Positions 21,501 through 33,950 of a stretch of 64,000 bases of DNA are shown piece by piece. The translations under genes and the position numbers were made by a program. Position 1 is the stretch's first letter; each line of letters begins with the position of its first letter. This stretch comes from Beaufortia kweichowensis (Eukaryota; Chordata; Actinopteri; Cypriniformes; Gastromyzontidae), in assembly GCA_019155185.1 (NCBI GenBank), contig CM032813.1, positions 10,690,645-10,754,644 on the forward strand, in the 5' to 3' direction. Below the pieces are notes generated by a model. That model saw only the letters and a list, made by a program, of their open reading frames with translations. It was not told where the DNA came from and searched no databases.

Positions 21501-24447
21501 TGCATGTATAATAACATAGTTAAATTAAATCCTTGTTTTTTTTCACATACTTAATCAATTTTACAATCAATGATTGTAAAATCAACTTAAAAAAAGGATT
21601 TTCGCAAATTATTACATGAACATTTAAGCAGTTGTGTTACTTAGTCAGCAGTTGCGTTTGTTTTTAAAATGCAGATACAGCAATAATAGAAGCAATTTTG
21701 TAAATAATTTGTCGAATACAGAGCCGTGTCAGGTTCAACAACAATGTGAAAAAGTGTGTATATGTGTATTGGGTTGACATAGACTTCCTGTTGACAGTTC
21801 ACTGTCATGGTGTCGAGACATACACTAATATTTCAAGATCCGTGTTTCTCAGAAAGCCAGGAGTTGTAAACCGCTTTATCGCCCAACTCTCTGCGCAGGT
21901 GGGGACTTGTACCTGTCGACCTCTCGCTGTCAGGAGAGATTTTTATTGTATAGTTCTTTTTATCACCATGGAGACATGTTTTAAATCCGACAGGAGTGGT
22001 TGTACTCCAACAGGTTGGGGTTTGTACCAACACAACGACTTTAAATACTCACAGCGAGGCTTTTCGAACTCCTGAAGTTCGACCAAGACACTTCACAAAA
22101 CATTTCTTGTACCGTTTCGGACAAACCATCAACCGTTTTTCACAACTGGCGAATCAATGTGGTGAGGAGATGGTTGAACATGTAGATAAACATGCTTTTG
22201 TGCAGTGGATTGTGGGGCTGAACTCTGTGCGGAGAACAAATCTCAGCGCTTTATCAGTCGCGTATTGTTTTTGTAAATGCTATGAAGTGATGATGCTTGG
22301 GGGTGATGCTGCGGGGGAAACTTCCTTTGTGTTTGTGTTTGAATAGAATCGTGCACCTATTGTAATAATGCCCTGCCAGCCCATTTCTCCATGTGTGTGT
22401 TTGTGTGCCTACGTGTGTGTGCTGTTACGTTTCTCGCTAGTTCAGCCAGACCCGGCTGCAGGCCATGAGAATACACACACATACTTTCACGCAAGGTGGG
22501 ATGTGGGTAAATCTACAGGAGCAGGCTGGCGGGATGAAATTGGATTTTTACCCGGCGCTTCAGGCTGCTGTAGCCCCTCACAGTAAACCGAAGCGTTTGA
22601 AATCACACACTCAAGGTCTGGAGCCAAGCGTTACCTGAACAGTGTGTGTGTGTGTTCAACAATTCTTGTTCTGATTTTGATTTTACTTAACAGTTTTGGT
22701 TTCTTATTCTATCATATAAATATATAAATCCTAATAAATATAGACCAACAAGAACAATGGCATGTTTTGATAACATAAATTTATTATAACAAAATTTGAA
22801 TTAAATTTCTTATACACAAAATCAGTAATACAGCCAATAATGTTTTTGGATACCCAAATATAGATGAAAGAGGGATATGCCTTTCAGTTATTAACCTTAC
22901 TAATAGTTTATATAATCCAAAACGCCCATGCAAATGAACTGGCATTGAAAAAAAGATTTAACCGTGCTTTAAATAAGATTTGAAAGTTAAATTTTTGATA
23001 ACATTGTTGTTAGATTTTTAGATTGTCCGTACGGTATTAACTAGCCAGTAGTTTTGCAAATTGTGGTCTTTCCTCATTCAGATGCAGTAAATAACTTCAT
23101 AGAAAACGTAGAAAACAGCTATGAAAGTGAATTGTCTTTTTCTAGCAAGTGCACAATATATTGAGTCCATTTTTTTGGAGCTCGATGTACTAAGTCAGAC
23201 CATCTTATCCTGTCTAAGTGGGCAGTCTCTTGGCCAGGATAAGCTGTAAAGTGATAGTTTAGTGAGACCATTAGGTGACAATCGTGTGTGAGCATAGACT
23301 TGGTGACAGATCTTTATGTATACTCACTTATAGTTCAGCAAGTTTTTCCGGCTCTGTTTGGATGATACAGAACTGTGATGACACCTTCTCCAGTATGTTT
23401 GAGTTTTACCCATCTCCTTTTCCAGAGACTGTGCGTGTGAGTCAGAACTCAGAGTTCACTCCTCAGATGGAAATGATTTTTGGGTCTTCATTGTTCAGAA
23501 CTGTGATCACACCTGCATGAAAACTGGAGAGATGGATTACTGATGGGAAAATAGATTTAGATTTTACAAACTGCCGGCTTAAATCTCTCTCTCTCTCGTC
23601 TTTAAATCTCTGCAAAGTTTTTAAGGTCTAATCTCCTTCAAGCTAAATTTTAAACAATTTTAACAAAATTATCTAAACTAGATCATTTTTAACCAAACGA
23701 TCTCTGGTCCAAGTTGATGCTTTAGTAGGTGGGTGTGTCCTGGGGCTCCAAAAAATTTACAAATCTAAATGCTTCTTTAAATACATATGGTTGTTTTTGT
23801 CTTTTTTCTACCATTGAGCAAGTGTGTGTGAGCACAAAATGCTACTGTATTGGATTAAACTTGGTTAAATAAAATGTTGGGTTACGCAATTTCAAATGTA
23901 GTCCAAATGCAGAGGTAGTTTGTTTCACAGAAAGACTTGTGCCAATGTGTTTGTGTGTTTTGGGAGAGAAACTGTGTCTGTGCATTTGTAACTCGTGTCA
24001 AATGGTTTTTCAGCCTGTAGTTTTAGATGTTTGCTTCTACTTTCCCTTAACCTCTGCCAACTCATTCTTTCTTCCTGCTGGCAACATTTTGTAAGCAATC
24101 TTGCATTTGCACTGTACCTGCCCTAAACCGTGAGCTCAACTAATATAAGAGAAAATGTGGTTTTTGTTTCCTGCGCCTCACAGGTTTGGGGGATATAAAT
24201 CCCAAGGACATTTTCAGCACGATGATGTGAATAATATTTTTCTTGAATGTTTAATAGGCAAAGCAATTAATGCAAATTTTTGGCGCAGACAGCAGATCTG
24301 CCGGAAAGATCCTGAAATATTAGCTTGATGTCCTTCCTGTCATGCACCTGTTTCATTGAGACCAAAAACAAAAAAACAGACGGTTTATTAGACATAAGAT
24401 GTTTTTTTTTTAAGTATCAGGTATGATACTGTAGCATTAGTGTTGAA
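21501..24447. other. Unique DNA, no gene called
   Basis: No repeat larger than short GT runs. The block 21740-22600 is GC-richer and could be conserved noncoding. Near 23396-23425 a strong acceptor-like tract (TTACCCATCTCCTTTTCCAG) is followed by about 100 bp open in two frames, but no donor with a sensible exon was found, and a duplicated word (CAGAACTGTGAT, near 23368 and 23498) suggests noncoding repetition. Confidence 0.3.
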
Positions 24448-24636
24448 TATGTCACCCTTGACCACAAAACAAGTATCACGGGTATATTTGTAGCAATAGC
24501 CAACAATACATTGTATGGGTCAAAATTACAGATTTACCATACATCAATAGAAAGCTTATTTATTCAGCTTCCAGATAATGTATACATTTTAGTAAATTGA
24601 CCCTTATGATTTGTTTGCGGTCCAGGGTCACATATG
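24448..24636. mobile_element. Short nonautonomous DNA element with 'GACCCTGGACC' ends
   Basis: The left end TATGTCACCCTTGACCACAA and right end GCGGTCCAGGGTCACATA form imperfect inverted repeats. The interior words (CAATACATTGTATGGGTCAA, AGCTTATTTATTCAGCTT) match a very common fish element in shortened form. It is noncoding. Confidence 0.65.
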
Positions 24637-26160
24637 TTGTAGAAATAGCGTCATGGAAATATACAACACATCTCACAGCAATTCATATCTATTTTATGAT
24701 GTGGCTAATTCGGATAAACTTTTATCATTTCGTTTGTACATTTTAGTACGATCTGCCTTCGCCTCGGTGTAATCGTTAGGAGTTTGGGGTTTATTAATTC
24801 TAGTTTTGTATGATTCACATCGTATCAGTTTATATGAATCTCAGAAAATACAAGATCATTCTGAATATACTCATATATACTTAAAATATCAAAGATATCA
24901 AAGAGATATTTCCTTTTGATGTAATGGCCATCAAACTCCAGAAATGACGAAAAGCACGACAGAAGTCTACTCCAAGTCTTGAAAGTCCGTTTATATTCCT
25001 CAAAACATCTTATTTTTTAAATGTTTTGGGTGTATGTTCTTTTAACATTTTTTAAACGCTTTTACAATGAATTACTTGTTATGTAAGACAAAGTAACAGC
25101 TAATTACTCTTCACACACCTTCACTTTTCCGTCCCATAAAGTAGCACTTTTTGTTTTCCTTCCCTCTAAACGGACCTTTTCTTCTGTTGCTCAGCTCTCA
25201 TGTGCCTTCAGACACGTGTGAAGCTGGTCGCAGTCCTCGCTGGTGATTCAGAGACCAGCTGCTACCTCAGATGGTTTAAGTCTCTCCCTCTGGCATTTCG
25301 TAACCCTCCCAGGATGCCGAGCCTGTTGTTAGCCACGTCCTGGTAGACCGGGAGGACTATGATTCATTCTTATAAACAATAGCGCAGCTTTCAGCCACAA
25401 ATCTGCCGTGCAAATGAGTTTGAGAAAGGGAAAGAGAGAGAGAAAACTAGTTTGTGAGGGAACAGGAGTGGGTGGTCGTGTATTGATTAGGTGTAATGCG
25501 CAGACAGTAAGCGTGTGGCCGACGAGGGAGAGGAATGGCTGACTAATTCACTGAGACAATGCAAATTATTTGTGCCTGTTTGCGAATATCAAGACTGATG
25601 GCTTTTTTGCTTGTGGATTTAATCGACTCGGCTTTTACAGTTTTCTGCTGTCATAAAGACAAAAGAGAGAGAGAGCGAGACTCTCTTCACCCGTAGAGGG
25701 CAGACTGCTGTAGAGTATTGATTGAGTTTGCGCTACATTATGCCCTGCACGCTCTGCTGTAAATTGTAAATTACTGTTGTTGCTTTTTTCTTGTGGAAAT
25801 ATGTACTTTGGTATTGGATTAGTGAGTGCTGTCTTTTGTACATTTTTGGCCTTTTTGGTACTTTATTGATAGAACAAGTAGAGGGAATAATGAGCACAGG
25901 AAATAGAGGGAATAAACACTTAATGGGATAAAAGAGGGAAATGCAGTGAGCCTGGACTCAGACTTGTGTTTGCCTACATGAGCACCATATGCTCAATGTG
26001 TCAAGAATCAGCTCTTATTCAGAATTGTTTTCATTATGTTCCTCTACATTGATATTTATTGAATGTGTACAATCCTTAGCAAGATGACCAGAAACATATG
26101 GTGTAATTTAGTTGAAGCAGTTACCAATACTTTTGCTCTCTTTTGATCTCATTCTGGATT
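24637..26160. other. Unique DNA; candidate conserved noncoding block 25150-25800
   Basis: GC-richer, repeat-free sequence around 25150-25800 (GAAGCTGGTCGCAGTCCTCG, GGTTAGCCACGTCC-like words). No exon structure was identified. Confidence 0.3.
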
Positions 26161-26164
26161 AAAT

Positions 26165-26715
26165 TAAATCGGGTTAAATTACCCAGGAAATGTCCATATT
26201 GGACCCAGCCTGGGGTTTAAACAACCCATCGGTTTGGGTATGAAACATCCCAGTGTAGGTTAATTTATAACCCAACAGTTGGGATTGTTGCTGTTTGACC
26301 CAATCATGGGTTAAAACAATTCAGCATTTTAGTATAAAACAACTCAATGTAGGTTAATTTATGATCCAACAGTTGAGTTTGTTACTTTTTGACCCAATCA
26401 TGGGTTAAAACAACCCAGCATTTTAGTATAAAACAACTTGATGTAGGTTAATTTATACAACAGAACAACAGTTGGGTTTGTTGCCGTTTGACTCAATCAT
26501 GCATTAAACAGCCCAGCATTTTTGTATAAACAAACCCAGCATAGTTTAATTTATAACCCAGCAGTTGGGTTCTTCGCTTTTTGACACAAACATGGGTTGA
26601 AACAACTTAGCATTTTAGTTTGAACAAACCCAGCGTAGGTTATTTTTTTGACCCAACAGTTGGGTTTTTTACTTTTTGAACCAACCATGGGTTAAAACAA
26701 CCCAGCATTTTGTTT
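26165..26715. repeat. 94 bp tandem repeat array, about 5.5 units
   Basis: The anchor word TAGGTTAATTTAT recurs at 26256, 26350, 26444, 26542 (as TAGTTTAATTTAT) and 26636, a period of 94, 94, 98 and 94 bp. Each unit holds a short palindrome (ACCCAACAGTTGGGT) and a second one (GGGTTAAAACAACCC). Unit-to-unit identity is roughly 80% by eye. The unit resembles the fish repeat also present at 28001-28372. Confidence 0.85.
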
Positions 26716-28000
26716 GAGATTTGTGTGTATGATCCTTAGATACTTTAAAAAAAATTAAAGCATGCAAGATATTTACATTTGAAGTTTCAACCACTCGACT
26801 CCAACATGACTTGATATAATCACCTTGCACAAGCATAATATTTCCTTTCTTAATGCTGTATTTTACAGTGTCATAATAAAGCAATATTTTCCTGATAATC
26901 ATATTTCACTAGTGTGGATCATAATCCCTGAAGAATATAATTTACATTCATGAATACCGTGACTGGAGGTTATAGCGACGTTTGTTTACCAAGCGGGTCC
27001 GGCATACTTATTAAATAGGAATAAAATACATACAAATTAGCTCAATGTCTAGAATAACACATCTAGCACATCTGATGCATATGATAGGAAACTGACATTA
27101 GTCCTTTAATATGAGCAGCAAAAAAAATGAGAATAGGCATCTCTCGAGTTGCTTTCTGTAGTGATAGTGATCTAGTCAGACCCCAAGCCACTTTAAATGT
27201 CACCTAGCTTTCTTTTAATCCTTTGTTGTTCCTCCGCTACGTCTCTAATCTGTGTGTGTTCGAAACCTTGTGTGTGTGTGTGTGTCCTGATCTCTGAATT
27301 GTGTTATATAGTGCTTGTGTGTATCTACAAGCCAATCTTTGTCTGTGTGCGTTGTGGCATGTGTGTGCCGTCTCAAAGCTCCTGACAGCCCATTTACAAA
27401 TCCAAACTTGAGTCAGATAAGATCTTTAATACCAGGTGTCTTCTCTCTCCCATGACACCTCCCTGCAGGCCACCAAACGCAGCTTGCCTCTGAATTATTA
27501 AGATCCTGGTGCCAGTCGGTCTTGATCAGCTCTCTAATAATGTTGATTTTCCAAAAAGTTTGCCACCAGTGTGATTATTCAGATGATTAATGTGACAGCC
27601 ACTTGGTGGGAGATGTCATATTAGTTAGAAGAAAACCAACGCCTGAGGTCTGTTTTCTCGCTCTCGGCATCTGATCTAAGACGAGGTTTGAAGGAAGGTG
27701 TAATTCCAGAGGATTTAAGACAGGAAGCTTCAGTTAAAGTAACAGTCTGATCTAACACGCACACATGCACTGAATATACTGGTGTTGAGCCTTTTATCTT
27801 ACAGTTGAGGAAGTATGAATATTACACAACACAGGATTAGTTATGCAAACGTATAGATTTTGTAGCAAGAAGCTGCAGATATGCCCTTATTTGCATTACG
27901 CAATGACAATCAACACAACACTAATGAGGGAAACATCTTAAACCTGTTTGCAAGTCTTAGCTGGCCACCAAGGCCACAAGACTGGTTTGCTTAGAACAGT
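26716..28000. other. Unique DNA; candidate conserved noncoding block 27410-27740
   Basis: No gene. The stretch 27410-27740 is repeat-free and GC-richer, with GATGATTAATGTGACAGCC (near 27581) and CTCTCTAATAATGTTGATTT. A short GT run lies at 27267-27284. Confidence 0.35.
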
Positions 28001-28372
28001 AACACAGTTGGGTTATAAGTGAACCTATGGTGGGTTGTTTTAACACAAATGCAAAAATGAAAACATGTACATTTATGCATTTATCTACATTGGTTGTCAT
28101 TTATCTACATTTTTCCTCTGCCAGATAGAATACACAGTTGGGTTATAATGAACCTATGGTGGGTTGTTTTAACCCAAATGTTGTAACAACCCAGCATGGG
28201 TACATTTATAACCCAGCAAGTCCAGCTAGTGACCAGCTGTCCACCTAGTCGGGTTATAAATGAACCTACTGTATGGTGTGTTGTTTTAACCCAAATGTTG
28301 TAACAACCCAGCATGGGTACATTTATAACCAAGCAAGTCCAGCTAGTGACCAGCTGACCACCTAGTCCAGCA
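28001..28372. repeat. Duplicated 'GGGTTATAA...TGGGTTGTTTTAACCC' repeat
   Basis: Two nearly identical direct copies of about 111-120 bp (28140-28250 and 28251-28372) share AACCCAAATGTTGTAACAAC and AAGTCCAGCTAGTGACCAGC. A truncated third copy lies at 28001-28048. The core words overlap with those of the 94 bp array at 26165-26715, so both probably come from one transposon family. Confidence 0.75.
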
Positions 28373-28403
28373 GACCAGTCTGACCTGGCTAACAGAGCTG
28401 ATA

Positions 28404-28470
28404 ACATTTACATTTATGCATTTGGCAGATAGTTTTATCCAAAGCGACTTACATTGCATTCGATGTATCT
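28404..28470 (-). repeat. Teleost SINE/LINE tail fragment
   Basis: Reversed, it reads GTAAGTCGCTTTGGATAAAA then CTATCTGCCAAATGCATAAA, a near-consensus teleost SINE tail. No tRNA head is visible. Confidence 0.65.
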
Positions 28471-29990
28471 GGTTGCGGCGGTAATGATAAGAGTAGTTGT
28501 CATTAAATCTGTTTTCAAACCTAAATGAATAAGATTTTAAATCTGGTTTGTAAACTTTTGGATTTCTTTTGCTTTTCAGACTACAAAACACTATATCTTA
28601 TATACTGTAAGCTACAATCTTAACAAACCCCAAAAGCTGAATTTATCCCAACAGAGCCATGATTACAACACTGATTCATTTTTCCTTCCATTGTGAACGC
28701 AGGGGTCGTGGCTTGTTAATGAACATAATTTCCATTCATGTCTATGGTCTGTTCTGTGTAGTTCAGGGATGATTACAAATGGTCTGGTAGGCGTGAAGTG
28801 GATCTGTGAAGGCACCCCTAGAGTGAACCGCAAATTTATCGTAATTATCTGTAAAATTTGGGTACCGTGCTTCTGGAGACAGAACATCAGAGCAGATGGT
28901 TGAGGGGGCTCAGATAATGTATTACAGAGAGACAGGCGAGAAGCGGGAAGGTGCCGGGAGAATCTGGACCATTTTCGTAGAGAAAAAGAGAGCTTGTGTG
29001 TGCGAGAGATTTTAGCGGTAGAGATAGACTTGAGCAGACAATGTAACATCTGTACGCCTGCGTAGTGTGTGGTGATGACTCTGAACATATTTTATCTTCA
29101 CACACCGTTCTACACGCTTTACGATTCCACTCTTCCTGCATCCCGGGAGACCAAACCAGACAAGAAACATCTGGCGCGTGCGACTTTAGCTACGTGCTAA
29201 GCTGTATTAGATTTACAGTTGTATTATAGTTGTACGAGGTGGTTGTGCATCATGAATTAATGATTTTTACCGGCATATATCGAGTAAATACTCTTTAAGT
29301 CTTGATGCTGTTCTTCTGGTGAAAGTAGAACACGACGGGTGTTTGGTTGACTTGTTTACGGAAGGTCTACGGAGTTGACTTTTATTGAAACTAATAGATT
29401 TCAAGTGGTACCTTTGTCTTAGATAGAAACTTGCAATATTGAACCATGAAAACTCATCCTAAAACAGCGTGAAATGTAAAACATTTATATGCTAATATGT
29501 AAATATGTCTTTATATGTAAAAGAAGATTTCTATCATCTTTTTCTGATTTTGAATCATCAGCACAAAGAACAATTACTAATGAATACTTTACTTTGTTAC
29601 TAAGGAGACAACATTGTCAGTGAAGAGCATGCTTGAGAGAAAACATGAGGCTTGTTATTGTGAAAAAAACTAAGTAAAATCAAGGTAATTATCACTTCTT
29701 TTTTAACCAAGATGTGTTTTCTTAAATGATGGAACATACTGTAACTGTTTGTATTTAGAATATATATATTGTCAGCTTTGAGACATGGTGAAAATGACAG
29801 TGTGATGAAAAATCTCTTGTGATTCACGCAGGGAAAAAAAAGCTAATGTGAGTGTCGTTTCAGTAGAGTTTACTGTCTAAAAGTAGCCAAAAGTGTCATC
29901 CAATGCTTGCAAATCGCAAATAACGGGTCTCTGGGTTAATAAAACAGTTGTGGTGAGTTTCTAACCTGAAAGCAGAAATAGCAGGGGAAG
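28471..29990. other. Unique DNA, no gene called
   Basis: A 141-codon minus-strand open frame (29088-28663) has no recognised domain, and a second frame overlaps it at 29141-28887. This may be chance in a GC-richer segment. No repeat was seen. Confidence 0.35.
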
Positions 29991-29997
29991 TAATTCT

Positions 29998-30135
29998 GTA
30001 AAAAAATAAGCTGGTCTCCTGATCAAAGCTGGTCAGGTTTGATGTTTTTATTACCCTTTTGGGTACTTTTTAACAGGGCAGGCTAAGAAAAGTTAGCTAA
30101 CCCATTAAACATCAGCATGGACCGGCTGTGAAACT
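29998..30135. repeat. Fragment of 'AGCTGGTC'-type repeat
   Basis: AAGCTGGTCTCCTGATCAAA, GCTGGTCAGG and GGACCGGCTGTGAAACT are palindromic words like those at 2935-3020. The copy is eroded. Confidence 0.4.
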
Positions 30136-30571
30136 ACAGTAGCTTCAGCCACCTTAGACTTTGTTTAGAAGTGGAGGTAATACCAAACACTTAATACCAA
30201 ACCATCGAGCAGCTTAATAGATATTCTCTCCCATCAGTGCATTCAGCTGGCAAACGCCCACCGAAGGGCAGCATTCAGATGCCCCACCAGCTCATTAGAT
30301 ATAGTTTGGAGGGTGCGACCAGCTGATAGTGTGAGGAGAGGGAGGGTGTTACGGGAAGATCTGACCTCACAGGATCAGCTCACTGGGGACCTGATGATGG
30401 CCTCACGTATTTACAGCCGGTCAGAGAGCAGGGGAGGGGTTGGATGATGGTTTATCACTGCACTCATTGTATCGGAGAGGAACAATAACAGATAATAAGT
30501 GATAGTGAGAGAAAAGAAGAAGAATTCTAATGAAGGAGGAAGTTACAATGGCATTTCTGACACGGAAATTC
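30136..30571. other. Unique GC-richer DNA, candidate conserved noncoding
   Basis: Repeat-free sequence including CAGATGCCCCACCAGCTCAT and GGACCTGATGATGGCC. No exon was recognised. Confidence 0.3.
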
Positions 30572-31092
30572 ATTGCACATATTGAGCATATACATGAAAA
30601 TGCACCATCTGAACTATAATAAAAAATAGATTTTTTAATTTTTTTAATCTTTTTTTAAAGAACATTAACATTCTTTCATAATTTGTTTTAGTTTATAAAT
30701 CTTTTTTTAAGAACATTAAAATTTTTTCATTATTTTTTGTATTTTTTGTCAAATACTTATTCTCGTGTCTTAGACCTTTCCATCAATATATAGTTTGTCT
30801 TGTTTAGTAAATCATAAAAAAAGACTTTTTTTACAGGCAGGGTCACAAAATAATCTAATCAAGTTTTATGTTTTCTACATGAATTCATTCTACATAGAAC
30901 ATTATTTGAAAATATAACCTTTGACTGAGTAATGAGTCATGTCAAAGATTGTAATAATATTGATATTTATAGGTGAAATCAAACTTTGATGCTTGTTATC
31001 TCATAATTTGATTTCAAGACTTTAGCCTGACTTTTGAGACGTTAAACCTAGGTGTTCCACCTGTGGAACGGTGAAGTTAACAGGTTAATATT
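30572..31092. repeat. AT-rich dispersed repeat, longest copy
   Basis: It starts CACATATTGAGCATATACAT (30573-30592), matching TGCATATTGAGAATACACAT at 63063-63082. It contains ATCAATATATAGTTTGTC like the copy at 9140, and ends CCTGTGGAACGGTGAAGTTA then ACAGGTTAAT. About 520 bp, noncoding, with no obvious terminal inverted repeat. Confidence 0.5.
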
Positions 31093-31231
31093 TTATTTAA
31101 AACATAAAATTATACCTGAAAGCTCATATTATAAATCATTATTGAAAGCTTATTGTTGTGAATCGCTAGTAAAGCCTCGCTGGCTCCTTTTTTTGACATA
31201 CTGTATTACCACAAACATTGTGTTAGCCGTC

Positions 31232-31450
31232 TATAGTTTACCCCAAAATAAAAATTATTTTATCATCTGTTCACCCTCATGTATTTCAATTTTATTCTTC
31301 TGTGAAACAGAGAAATGTATCAGTGATTTTGTGTCCATATAATGGAAGTCAATGGGGGCCAGTGTTGTTTGGTTACCAACATTCTTCACAATATTTTTTG
31401 TGTTCTAGCACAGGTTTGGAATGACATAAGGGTGAGTTAATAATAAAATA
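31232..31450. repeat. Palindromic fish MITE, partial
   Basis: The words TTCACCCTCATGTATTTC, ATGGAAGTCAATGGGGGCCA, GGTTACCAACATTCTTCA and GGTTTGGAATGACATAAGGG occur in the order of a highly abundant teleost MITE that ends TTAAAGGGATAGTTCA. The outermost ends are eroded. Confidence 0.75.
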
Positions 31451-31511
31451 TTCAGTTTTGTATTCTCAGTTCAGTTCTTCAGTTCTGTTTGAGGGATTGT
31501 TGTCTTCACAG

Positions 31512-31555
31512 TGTCCAGGTATTGTTGAGGACCATTTTGAGGAAATGGATTCTGG
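31512..31555 (+). CDS. Candidate 44 bp internal exon, gene unidentified
   Basis: A pyrimidine-rich acceptor (GGATTGTTGTCTTCACAG, 31494-31511) precedes 44 bp that end at a good donor (TCTGG then GTAAGA, 31556). Two frames are open. One reads CPGIVEDHFEEMDSG; the other reads VQVLLRTILRKWIL and leaves one base over, which joins in phase to the candidate terminal exon at 39327 (G plus CA makes Ala). The intron between them would be about 7.8 kb. I do not recognise the product in either frame. The call rests on splice signals alone and an exon this short can arise by chance. Confidence 0.25.
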
Positions 31556-33717
31556 GTAAGAAACTATAGGGGGGTGGGTGGCGGGCGTTGCCTGTTTGCT
31601 GAGCGCTCCTAATGCAAAACAATAAAGCAGAAGCAAACAAGATAAAGAAAATTGAATTTTAAAGCGACTGTGGTGGGAAAATGCATGTCGGGAGATGGCG
31701 TGCCCTCGGGCTCAGCGGCGTACCTCTGAGGTGCATTAAGAACAAGCGGCAATCGTAATGCAGATCTATGTGGCCGTTATTCTGTTTTCATAGCCTGAAA
31801 GGCTAAAAGGGTTGTGTGGTGCTCTTACTCGGGTCCTCCAGGAATATCTGTAGTAGGAGCTCTGCGTTGTACAGGATATTTCAGAGAGCTTTGTGAGATA
31901 ATGAGAGGCTTTTTCTCATTCTGGATTTTCTTAGGATAAATGTTAAACAGATGGGCATTGACAGGACATGTTTAATGATGCTTTAACACCACGGAAAGAA
32001 ACTTGCTCCACCAGGAGAAGAAACACACACGGGGAGACGTTCCTCATCGTTCAGAAGCTCAGAAGACAGCAACATCTATCAGGCGTACAGCGAGCGGTAT
32101 CACTCATCACGGCTCACCTGAGTCACTTTGAGAAGTCAAAGGACAAGTAAACAACTTGTTACTGTTGCGGGTACTAAACCTCCTAAGACTGACAGATTTC
32201 CATTCCAGTACATCTGCATGTACATCTTTTTTGTACTGTTTACTATATTTGACTGCACTTTGTTTGAGAGAAATTCAACATTGGATTTTAGTATGAAATT
32301 CTGTAATACAGTACCCACGACCAAAATGTCCTTTTGAATCCAAACCCTATAATAGGTTTCATGATTCTGATTACTAAAATGTAATTTAACCATTTACAGA
32401 ATGTAAAAAAATAAAACAGATTTCATACGATTTATTATACTATAAATGTATTATACTAAATCTAAAGAATTATAGTTAAATCCCTGCTACAAAACTCTGC
32501 AGATTTTTCCCCATGATAGGTCCACAGAATCACAGATATGGGTCTGATTACTGTTTGACTAGTCGCCTATTAGCTGCATTAGTAGCCATTAATACTCTGT
32601 ACTCATAATGTGAAGACGAAAGTCTGAGTAACTGTTGGTAAGACGCATCACATCTGTCATGTGACGATCAGAATCTCTTAGTGGCGTGAGTCACACACAC
32701 ACAGATTGCTCTGGAATATGTCAAGCCAAAAGCTGTTTCATTGATTCTGCAGCAATTCTGCTTTTCATCCGTGTTCCAAATTAATGAGCTGACTGTGTTG
32801 CTGACACAGAAAATGATCATGAAATGAGAACGCTGTCACGCAAGGTTAAATAGTTTACAGAGACAGAGGAATTATATAGCGGATTATATATTCATATTAA
32901 TGTTTGCTTCATTATATACTGTACTCACCCATTGTTTTCTTTACAAATAAAGCAGAATATTCACAGACAACACTAAATAGAGTGTTTTTCCAGAGGAAAT
33001 AGTTACAAGATGAATTTATAATGACATAATGATTTCAATTCCAAGCAATCATATTTGCCTTAGAATCACTAGCCACAACCGATGTGCTAAAATAATTTTT
33101 TTTAATGGTATTTCCACTAGTACCACATGCTGTCTCACACCTCTGCTTTTTTACATTACTGTATATACAATCTTCAAGTCCTCTGAGATCCAGAGCACAG
33201 GAGGTAATAATCTCCCCAACTCATTAACTCCCAAATTAATTGATAAGCATGCGGGCTGGTGGGCATGTAGGTGTCTTATTAAAGTTCTTCAAAGCCTGAG
33301 AGATCTGCTTTGGCGCTAACTTTGATCAGTAATTGTTGAGTACTTTTGCACAATTAATTCATGACTCTCGGGAGCATTTTTTCCCCAAGTTTTCTGTAGG
33401 ATTTTTACATTGCGGTAGAAACAGAAAACAGTTATTATTGCCCTTCATTTTTAATGTCCTTTCGCTTTGTCTTCGTTAAAAAGCAGACTTGGCTTCTTCT
33501 TTTCCTCTTAACCATTATGGAAATGATAAAGTCATTTTGGATTGGCAGGAAAATATTTTCTTTGCCAAAGGGTGTTTGATTCCGTAAGTGCACCGCCTGG
33601 CTGAAGTGGACTTTTGAAATGGTTCCAAAGGAAGCTAACAAAAATATATATTTAAAAAACAAAACTTTCCCAAGCTAATTCCTGTCATTCTAATTAAAAT
33701 CCAGTGAGAAACATAAA
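31556..33717. other. Unique DNA; candidate conserved noncoding blocks
   Basis: The intervals 31650-31960 and 33170-33400 are repeat-free and GC-richer; the second carries CCAAATTAATTGATAAGCAT (33230-33249), a homeodomain-type motif cluster. No further exons were identified. Confidence 0.3.
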
Positions 33718-33950
33718 AGGATAGCCCTCCCGCAATTCTGTCATCATTTACTCAGTGTCATTCCGTCAACCTGTACGACTTTCTTTCATCCCACGAACAA
33801 TGTCTTATGCATTGGAAGTATAACTGTAAAAGTGTCCACAAAAGTCCTACGACCTGTGCAAAATAAGGTCTTCTGAGTCCATACAAGAGCTTTGCGTGAA
33901 AAACAGGCTGAATTTCACATTTTTGTTTAGTAAAAGTCATTCCCCCGCCA
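33718..33950. repeat. Palindromic fish MITE, one arm
   Basis: AGGATAGCCCTCCCGCAATT corresponds to the eroded end. It is followed by CTGTCATCATTTACTCAGTG, CCTGTACGACTTTCTTTC, and a variant interior (GTCCACAAAAGTCCTACGAC). Confidence 0.6.

Noticed and set aside
28663..29088. 141-codon minus-strand open frame
   Set aside because: No recognisable domain, overlaps another open frame, and no splice or promoter context.
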